Source: Solirubrobacteraceae bacterium
GTDB lineage: Bacteria; Actinomycetota; Thermoleophilia; Solirubrobacterales; Solirubrobacteraceae
Direction of reading: 5' to 3'
NCBI GenBank assembly: GCA_030681525.1
Contig: JAUXSD010000273.1
Coordinates: forward strand, 1 to 35,897
DNA: 35,897 bases
Shown here: positions 30,503 to 35,897 of the stretch, piece by piece
Position numbering within the stretch: the first letter of the stretch is position 1
Layout of the letters: every line of letters begins with the position of its first letter
Program-made: the position numbers and the translations under genes
Notes under the pieces: generated by a model
What the model saw: the letters and a program-made list of their open reading frames with translations, nothing else
What the model was told of the DNA's origin: nothing
Databases searched by the model: none

Positions 30503-31888
30503 GTGAGCGGCGAGACGTCAGCCGAGATGGCGGCCGAGATTGACGGCCAGACGGGGACTGGACCCACGGGAGAGAGCGACACCGCAAGCGCGGCCGAAGC
30601 CCCCTCGCCGTCGGCCTCCGCGTCGCACGTCAACGGCCAGACCGCGGTCGAGCAGACCGCGGATGTCCCGGCTACCCCTGAAGCGCCGGCTCCGGCCGAG
30701 ACGCCGGCCGCGGTGTCCGAGGCGCCCGTGAGCGAGACTCCCGCTGTCGAGGCGCCCGCACCCGAGGTTCCTGCCGCCGAAGCCGCCGCACCCGAGGCCC
30801 CTGCCGCCGAGGCCCCGGCGCCCGACGCTCCTCCGGCCGAAACCGTCGCGCCCGAGGCCGCCGCCGAGACGCCCGCGACAGAGGCTCCTGCCCCGGAGAC
30901 GCCTGCTGCCGAGGCTCCCGTCGCGGACGGGGCTCCGGCTGCCGAGGCTCCTGCCGCCGATGTCCCCGCCGTCACGCCCGACACCGAGCGCCCGGCGGTC
31001 GGACCGAAGATCCTCGGCGTCGCCGCCGACCCCAAGCCGCTGCCGACCGTCAAGGCGACGCTGCCGACGCGCAAGCGCCGCCGCCGCCCATCGGCCGCCG
31101 AGCGCCATCGCCGTGCCTTCTTCTCCGCGCTGACCGACCTGCGCCGCGGCGGTCCGGCCGCCACCCCGCAGGCTTCCCCGGCGACCGACGAGCCAGCTCC
31201 GGCCGAGGCCGCGCCCGCCGAGGCCGAGGCCGACGCCCCGGTCGCCGAGGTTCCGGCCGAGGTCGCCACCGTCGAGGCGCCCGTGGCGGAGACGCCGGCG
31301 TCCGCCGCCGCCGAGCCCGAGGCCGCCGCTGCCGAGACGCCGGCCGCGCCGGTCGAGCACGAGCCCGACGCCACCGGCGATCGCTCGCCGACCTCGCCCG
31401 CCCGCGTCACCGCCGCGATCGAGCGCGTCGGCGGCGCCGAGATCATCAAGGAAGCGCTCAAGCCCAAGCAGGACGAGAAGGGCCAGCCGCTGAAGTGGGC
31501 GGCGGTCTGCGCCCAGGCCGCCGAGGGGCTCAAGCCCGGCGATCCCGTGTTCAACGCGTGGGTCCGGCTGGCGGCGACGCCCGTCCGCGAGGTCAAGGGC
31601 CAGCTTCCGCGCCCGCCCGAGGCCGAGCGCGGCGCGCGCGGCGGCGAGAGCGCCGGACGGCGTCCCGGCGGCGGGCAGCGCTCCGGTGGGCGCCCGCGCC
31701 GCGACGACCGGCCCAGCCGCTCGGAGTTCGCGTCGCACGCTCAGGACGGCACGCTGCGCAAGAGCATCCGCATCGTCACCGGTCACGACGAGGACCAGGA
31801 ACGGCGCGAGCGCGAGCGCAACCGCAAAGAGCAGCGCGAAGCCAAGCGTCGCGCCGAGCGCGAGCGGCTCGCCCGCCTCGGGTACTGA
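30503..31888 (+). CDS. Long Ala/Pro/Glu-rich disordered protein with conserved-looking C-terminus
   Basis: 461 residues from the GTG at 30503; ATG 30497 is in frame, but TAAGCT (30490-30495) ends 7 nt before the GTG and only 1 nt before the ATG. Residues about 50-155 and 200-280 are imperfect PAEAPA/EAPAPE repeats, acidic and certainly disordered. Between them is a basic patch (TRKRRRRPSAAERHRRAF). Residues about 290-370 look folded (ARVTAAIERVGGAEIIKEAL; PLKWAAVCAQAAEGLKPGD). The tail is Arg/Gly-rich, then a charged helix (RKEQREAKRRAERERLARLGY, residues near the end). This mix suggests nucleic-acid or ribosome association, but I recognise no family. Confidence 0.78.
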   Translation: MSGETSAEMAAEIDGQTGTGPTGESDTASAAEAPSPSASASHVNGQTAVEQTADVPATPEAPAPAETPAAVSEAPVSETPAVEAPAPEVPAAEAAAPEAPAAEAPAPDAPPAETVAPEAAAETPATEAPAPETPAAEAPVADGAPAAEAPAADVPAVTPDTERPAVGPKILGVAADPKPLPTVKATLPTRKRRRRPSAAERHRRAFFSALTDLRRGGPAATPQASPATDEPAPAEAAPAEAEADAPVAEVPAEVATVEAPVAETPASAAAEPEAAAAETPAAPVEHEPDATGDRSPTSPARVTAAIERVGGAEIIKEALKPKQDEKGQPLKWAAVCAQAAEGLKPGDPVFNAWVRLAATPVREVKGQLPRPPEAERGARGGESAGRRPGGGQRSGGRPRRDDRPSRSEFASHAQDGTLRKSIRIVTGHDEDQERRERERNRKEQREAKRRAERERLARLGY

Positions 31889-31955
31889 CGGCCCGACCGA
31901 GTCGGCAGGGCCCGCGATTGCCGACGGCGGTGCGGGCCTGGGGAGTGTGTGTCAG

Positions 31956-32468
31956 TTGGGTAGGGAGCGCAACCTCGAGATCAAGGCGGTGGACCCCGAT
32001 CCGCAGGCGACGCTGGCAGCGGCGCTGAGCTTCGGCGCGGAGGACCAGGGCGTGCTGCATCAGCGCGACACGTACTTCCACGCCGTCACCGGTCGCCTCA
32101 AGCTGCGCGAGGCGCCGCCCCGGCCCGCGGAGCTCATCGCCTACGCCCGCGCCGAGCTGGCGGGGCCGAAGGTCAGCCTGTATCGCGTCGTGCCGGTCGC
32201 CGACCACCTCGCGCTCATCGACGCGCTGACCGAGTCGCTCGGCGTGCGCTGCGTCGTCGAGAAGGCGCGCCACCTGCTGCGCTGGCGCAACGTGCGCATC
32301 CACCTCGACCGCGTCGCCGGGCTGGGGCACTTCGTCGAGCTCGAGGCCGTCGCGACGTCGCCGGGCGGCCTGGAGGTCGAGCGCGACCGCGTCGAGCAGC
32401 TGCGCCTCGCGCTCGGCATCGGCGACGAGCAGCTCGTCGCGCAGGGCTACGCCGACCTCCTGGCATGA
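31956..32468 (+). CDS. CYTH domain protein (class IV adenylate cyclase/thiamine-triphosphatase fold)
   Basis: 170 residues. The start RERNLEIKAVD is the NxExK form of the CYTH signature, followed by QRDTYFHAVTGRLKLREAPP (substrate Arg/Lys), VEKARHLLRWRNVRIHLDRV and LGHFVELEAV, as in CyaB-like proteins. These bind triphosphate groups and act as tripolyphosphatases, thiamine triphosphatases or, rarely, cyclases. TTG 31956 gives the natural family N-terminus with GGGAG 10 nt upstream; GTG 31947 is the alternative. The stop overlaps the next ATG (ATGA), so it is coupled to the SDR gene. Confidence 0.85.
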   Translation: MGRERNLEIKAVDPDPQATLAAALSFGAEDQGVLHQRDTYFHAVTGRLKLREAPPRPAELIAYARAELAGPKVSLYRVVPVADHLALIDALTESLGVRCVVEKARHLLRWRNVRIHLDRVAGLGHFVELEAVATSPGGLEVERDRVEQLRLALGIGDEQLVAQGYADLLA

Positions 32469-33292
32469 GCAGCCTGAGCGGCAAGACGATCGTCATGTCC
32501 GGCGGCAGCCGCGGGATCGGCCTGGCGATCGCGCTGCGCGCCGCCCGCGACGGCGCGAACGTGGCGCTGCTGGCCAAGACGGCCGAGCCGCACCCGCGCC
32601 TGGAGGGCACGATCTTCAGCGCCGCCGAGCAGATCGAGGCCGCCGGCGGGCAGGCGCTGCCGATCGTCGGCGACGTGCGCGACGACGACACGGTCGCTGC
32701 CGCGATCGCGCAGACCGTCGCGCGCTTCGGCGCGATCGACGTCGTCGTCAACAACGCCAGCGCGATCGACGTCAGCCCGAGCGCGACGATCGCCATGAAG
32801 CGCTACGACCTCATGCAGGACGTCAACACGCGCGGCACCTTCCTGCTCTCGCGCACCTGCGTCCCGCACCTGCGCGAGGCCGAGAACCCGCACGTCCTCA
32901 CGCTCAGCCCGCCGCTCAGCCTCGATCCGAAGTGGTACGCCGGGCATCTCGCCTACACGCTGGCGAAGTTCGGGATGAGCATGTGCACGCTCGGCATGGC
33001 CAGAGAGCATTCCGATTCGGGCATCGCGTTCAACTCGCTGTGGCCGCGCACGCTCATCGCCACGGCCGCCGTGCAGAACCTGCTCGGCGGCGACGCGGCG
33101 ATGGCGCGCTCGCGGCGGCCGGAGATCGTCGCCGACGCCGCCCATCTCATCCTGACCTCACCGGCGCGCACGACGACCGGCAACTTCTTCATCGACGACG
33201 AGGTGCTCGCGCAGGCCGGCGTCGACGACCTGAGCGGCTACGCCTACGTGGCGGACGCCGAGCTGCAGGTCGACCTGTTCCTCGAAGAGTAG
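32465..33292 (+). CDS. Short-chain dehydrogenase/reductase, HSDL2-like
   Basis: 275 residues. Nucleotide-binding GGSRGIGLAIALRAARDGAN, then VGDVRDD, VVNNASAID and the catalytic YTLAK (Y-x3-K) after LTLSPPLSLDPKWYAGH. The long insert around LAKTAEPHPRLEGTIFSAA and the SLWPRTLIATAAVQNLLGG segment are typical of the hydroxysteroid-dehydrogenase-like-2 group (SDR, bacterial fatty-acid or alcohol oxidoreductases). The cofactor is probably NADP(H), given Lys after LLAK. Coupled by ATGA overlap to the CYTH gene. The stop is 9 bp from the convergent small gene. Confidence 0.92.
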   Translation: MSSLSGKTIVMSGGSRGIGLAIALRAARDGANVALLAKTAEPHPRLEGTIFSAAEQIEAAGGQALPIVGDVRDDDTVAAAIAQTVARFGAIDVVVNNASAIDVSPSATIAMKRYDLMQDVNTRGTFLLSRTCVPHLREAENPHVLTLSPPLSLDPKWYAGHLAYTLAKFGMSMCTLGMAREHSDSGIAFNSLWPRTLIATAAVQNLLGGDAAMARSRRPEIVADAAHLILTSPARTTTGNFFIDDEVLAQAGVDDLSGYAYVADAELQVDLFLEE

Positions 33293-33301
33293 GTACCAGG
33301 C

Positions 33302-33496
33302 TCAGACGGCGGGGGGCGTGGCCCGCAGCCAGCGCGCCTGCGCCGGCGTGATCGGCCTCGGCACGCGGACGTCGATGCCGAGGTCGCGGTTCGGCAGGCC
33401 CTCGGCCGAGCGCACCACGAACGACGCGTCCGGGCGCCGACCGGGCGGCAGCCTGCCGGTGTCGGCCAGGATCTTGGAGAGGGCGGAGAAGGTCAT
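33302..33496 (-). CDS. Small hypothetical protein coupled to upstream membrane protein
   Basis: 64 residues: MTFSALSKILADTGRLPPG, then DASFVVRSAEGLPNRDLG, ending in ITPAQARWLRATPPAV. No membrane segment or signal. The ATG overlaps the TGA of the preceding gene (ATGA), so it should be translated with it. I recognise no family, but the ordered composition and coupling argue that it is real. Confidence 0.65.
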   Translation of the reverse strand: MTFSALSKILADTGRLPPGRRPDASFVVRSAEGLPNRDLGIDVRVPRPITPAQARWLRATPPAV

Positions 33497-34803
33497 CGGT
33501 GGGGATCCTCGTGCGCGCCGGGGCGATGCCGGCGGTGCGTCAGGGACTCTGCTCTGAAGAAGCCTACCGCCAGGCCGAGACAGGACAGCAGGCTCAAGCC
33601 CCCCGCGGAGAACCAGATGACGTCGCGCAGGTCGTCCTCGGCGCCGAACGCGACGCTGGCGGCGGCCGCCAGCGCCGCCACCGCGACGATCGACAGCAGC
33701 CAGCGCGGCCCGGCGAAGATCCCGCGCACGAGGCGGTGCTCGCCGCTGCGCGCGACGGCGGTGGCGAACAGCACGCCGCCGGCGAGCAGCAGCGCCACCG
33801 CGGAGCCGGCGGTCGGCGACTCGAAGTCGCCGAAGGCGGCGCCGAGCAGCAGCAGCGTCGCCGTCACCGCGCTCGTGGCGAACGCCAGGGTGGGCAGGTC
33901 GGCGCGCTCGGCGCTGATCGCGGTGACGAGCAGCGGATCGGCGTCGAGCGTCACCCGCGGCGCGTGCAGCGACGCGCGGTCGACGGCGCGCTCGATGTCC
34001 GTCGAGAGCAGCCGTTCGGTCCGCGTGTCGACGATCCAGGCGTCCAGCCGCAGCTCCTCTGGCACGATCACCTCGGCGTGGTAGGACACGGCGTGCGCCG
34101 CGGTGGGGACGGCGACGTCGATGACGAGCGGCGACCAGCCCAGGCGGCGGGCCAGGCGGCGCGCCCGCGACGCGCGCCCGCCGGGCTGCAGGTGCTCGTC
34201 GTAGGAGTACTTGACGATCCGGCGGCCGCCGGGCTCGGCGAGCAGCGCGATGAGCATGTAGCTCTCGGCGAACGTCGCCAGAAAGTAGCCGCTCGTCTCG
34301 TCGTCGAGGATCGCGGCGGCCTGGGGGTGGTCGGGTGCCTGGCCGCGCAGCTCGGCCAGCGCCGCGCGCGCGTCGGCCAGGTCGCTGTCGGCGACGCGCT
34401 CGAGCAGCTGGCGGACGATCGGGTCGAGATCGGCCGGCGCGACCGCCAGCCGCGCGGCGGCGACGACGACCGCCGCCGCGATCGGGCCGTTGTGCTCGCG
34501 GCCGAGGATCGGGCGCCACTCGTCGTGCTCGCGCAGGTCGAAATGGCGCAGGGGCTGCTTCTCGAGGATCGCGATCGGCACGCACCACGGCCCCGCGGGC
34601 CCGATCCGCAGGTCGGCGCGCAGCGGCTCGGGCAGGGTGAACTCGACGGTGACCTGGCGGCGCACGAGCTCGTGGGTCAGCAGGTCCACGGTCTCGACGC
34701 GCCGGTGGATCCAGCGCGCCTCGTCGGTCAGGAGCTCCAGGCAGGCGAGCGCCACCGGCCACGCGGCCGCCTCGTAGAGCTCTTCGGGCCATGCGACGTG
34801 CAT
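33493..34803 (-). CDS. Membrane protein with large N-terminal soluble domain, unknown function
   Basis: 436 residues. Residues 1-290 are soluble, without signal peptide (VAWPEELYEAAAWPVALACL; VEFTLPEPLRADLRIGPAG; FAESYMLIALLAEPGGRRIV). Residues about 295-415 have four hydrophobic segments (LAFATSAVTATLLLLGAAF; AVALLLAGGVLFATAVA; LLSIVAVAALAAAASVAF; FSAGGLSLLSCLGLAVGFF). A basic tail ends in HRRHRPG. I recognise no family; the layout suggests a cytosolic domain anchored by a four-helix bundle. On the minus strand TACGCT (34815-34810) lies 6 nt before the ATG. It is divergent from lon and is followed by the 64-residue gene in overlap. Confidence 0.8.
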   Translation of the reverse strand: MHVAWPEELYEAAAWPVALACLELLTDEARWIHRRVETVDLLTHELVRRQVTVEFTLPEPLRADLRIGPAGPWCVPIAILEKQPLRHFDLREHDEWRPILGREHNGPIAAAVVVAAARLAVAPADLDPIVRQLLERVADSDLADARAALAELRGQAPDHPQAAAILDDETSGYFLATFAESYMLIALLAEPGGRRIVKYSYDEHLQPGGRASRARRLARRLGWSPLVIDVAVPTAAHAVSYHAEVIVPEELRLDAWIVDTRTERLLSTDIERAVDRASLHAPRVTLDADPLLVTAISAERADLPTLAFATSAVTATLLLLGAAFGDFESPTAGSAVALLLAGGVLFATAVARSGEHRLVRGIFAGPRWLLSIVAVAALAAAASVAFGAEDDLRDVIWFSAGGLSLLSCLGLAVGFFRAESLTHRRHRPGAHEDPHR

Positions 34804-34899
34804 GCGCCAAGCGTACGGGGTAACGCGGCGGATCTCGCTACGCTCAAGACCGGAAATCTTAGTGCCAGCGACTCAACTCACGTTTCGTAAGCACTTCTG

Positions 34900-34905
34900 T
34901 ATAGT
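34900..34905 (+). promoter_or_regulatory. -10 box of lon
   Basis: TATAGT is the best -10 match in the window. At a 17-bp spacing the -35 position holds CTCACG, a poor match, so an activator or alternative sigma factor may be involved. The predicted start is near 34912, leaving a leader of about 28 nt with no strong ribosome-binding site. Confidence 0.5.
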
Positions 34906-34939
34906 TGTGCGTGCAACGACAAGAAACGAGATCTTTCAC

Positions 34940-35897
34940 ATGGCCAAGCTTCTGCTCATCCCCCTCGACGACACCGTCATCTTCCCGACGATGGACATCA
35001 ACCTGCCGGTTGATGCCTCCGGCGAGGATCGCGTCCTGCTCGTGCCCAGGCACGATGGGCAGTACGCCAAGGTCGGCACGATCGCCAAGGTCGCCGACAC
35101 GATCCGCCTGCCCGGGGGCGGGCGTGGCGTCTCGCTCGAGAGCGAGGCGCGCGGCGTCATCGCCGGCGCGGCCGAGGCCGACCCCGACGGCCGCCTGCGC
35201 GCCGAGGTCACCGAGCATCCCGACACGAAGCCCGTCGACGGGCGCACCCGCGAGCTCGAGCGCGAGTACCGCGCGGTCGTGGAGGAGATCCTCTCCGAGC
35301 GCGGCGCCGACGAGCGGATCGCGGCGTTCCTGCGCGGCGTCGCCGACCCCGGGCCGCTGGCCGACACGGCCGGCTACAGCCCCGACCTGTCGTTCGAGCA
35401 GAAGGTCCGCCTGCTGGAGACCGTCGACGTCACCGAGCGCCTCGCGCTCGCCGTCGAGTTCCAGCGCGAGCGGCTGACCGAGCTGCAGGTGCGCAACCGC
35501 ATCCGCAACGACGTCGAGTCGGGCGCCCAGAAGCAGCAGCGCGAGTACTTCCTGCGCGAGCAGATGAAGTCGATCCGCCGCGAGCTGGGCGAGGACCAGG
35601 AGTCGGCGACCGACGAGTACCGCGCGAAGATCGAAGCGGCCGGCATGCCCGACGACGTGCGCGAGCAGGCCGAGCGCGAGCTCGACCGCCTCGAGCGCGC
35701 GGGCGAGCAGAGCGGCGAGTCGTCGATGATCCGGACCTACCTGGACTGGCTCGTGTCGGTGCCGTGGAGCAAGCGCTCCGACGAGGTGCTCGACCCGGTG
35801 CTCGCCCGCGAGGTGCTCGACTCAGATCACGCCGGTCTCGAGGACGTCAAGGACCGCATCACCGAGTACATCGCGGTCAGGAAGCTGCGCGCCGAGC
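34940..35897 (+). CDS. lon: Lon protease, N-terminal part (runs off the window)
   Basis: The first 319 residues are visible. MAKLLLIPLDDTVIFPTMDI is the Lon substrate-binding (LAN) domain start; the domain continues to about residue 190. The long helical region (AQKQQREYFLREQMKSIRRE; ELGEDQE) and YLDWLVSVPWSKRS with DHAGLEDVKDRI follow, as in LonA before its AAA+ module. The ATPase Walker motifs and Ser-Lys protease dyad lie beyond base 35897. It degrades misfolded and regulatory proteins, including antitoxins such as the one at 15396 and tmRNA-tagged products in some bacteria. The gene is intact as far as seen and divergent from 33493-34803. Confidence 0.96.
   Translation, partial: MAKLLLIPLDDTVIFPTMDINLPVDASGEDRVLLVPRHDGQYAKVGTIAKVADTIRLPGGGRGVSLESEARGVIAGAAEADPDGRLRAEVTEHPDTKPVDGRTRELEREYRAVVEEILSERGADERIAAFLRGVADPGPLADTAGYSPDLSFEQKVRLLETVDVTERLALAVEFQRERLTELQVRNRIRNDVESGAQKQQREYFLREQMKSIRRELGEDQESATDEYRAKIEAAGMPDDVREQAERELDRLERAGEQSGESSMIRTYLDWLVSVPWSKRSDEVLDPVLAREVLDSDHAGLEDVKDRITEYIAVRKLRAE

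Noticed and set aside
30208..31596. Minus-strand Ser/Ala/Gly-rich repeat frame that resembles a cell-surface protein
   Set aside because: It is the antisense shadow of the PAEAPA repeats; its regularity comes from the plus-strand repeat codons, and the plus frame has the folded C-terminus and start signals.

Overview
The window is a very GC-rich, gene-dense chromosomal segment with actinobacterial character: GTG/TTG starts, many apparently leaderless genes, a CCA-less tmRNA with an ADSH-type tag, a SpoT-less regulatory repertoire of hybrid kinases, a LuxR-TPR regulator and a MEDS-PAS-EAL protein, and several lineage-type hypothetical proteins. I infer Actinomycetota, probably Thermoleophilia (Solirubrobacterales-like). 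The taxonomy is inferred from style, not from a marker gene.

Layout. (1) 1-1737: 3' part of a hybrid histidine kinase (HAMP-HisKA-HATPase-REC-Hpt). (2) 1738-2884: a 1.1-kb gene-poor stretch with hairpins, a decayed NTATA-repeat protein and a possible HTH relic. (3) 2885-7256, minus: a tight three-gene operon of a response regulator with a long helical tail, a MinD/ParA-like ATPase whose signature lysine is arginine, and a 967-residue permease with an internal winged-helix region and a second membrane bundle. Copies of one 39-bp palindromic element lie on both sides of this operon. It is the strongest candidate for an uncharacterised system here. (4) 7499-13680: DUF5808 protein, a lipoprotein, then a minus-strand run of M3 oligoendopeptidase, M50 protease, ABC ATPase, ABC permease and a lipoprotein alpha/beta hydrolase. 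(5) 13731-14675: a good promoter, a strongly folded ~129-nt RNA of unknown class, and a small membrane protein. (6) 14737-16037: tmRNA (ssrA), followed by a ribbon-helix-helix/MazF toxin-antitoxin pair bounded on the far side by a degenerate copy of the ssrA 3' end, so it looks like an eroded mini-island.

(7) 16456-24406: a secreted protein, glycogen/alpha-glucan phosphorylase divergent from a LuxR-TPR regulator, a SAM methyltransferase and a MEDS-PAS-EAL signalling protein. (8) 24438-30434: alpha/beta hydrolase, M20 peptidase, a zinc-ribbon/B-box-like protein divergent from an amidohydrolase, a sugar-phosphate-isomerase-like TIM barrel and an overlapping nucleotidyltransferase. (9) 30503-33292: an Ala/Pro/Glu-rich protein, a CYTH protein and an HSDL2-like SDR. 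(10) 33302-34803, minus: a translationally coupled pair of unknown genes. (11) 34940-end: the start of Lon protease.

A recurrent theme is a TANNNT box 6-8 nt before the start codon, with no room for a ribosome-binding site. This helped to choose several starts. No CRISPR array, complete insertion sequence, rRNA or tRNA was seen.
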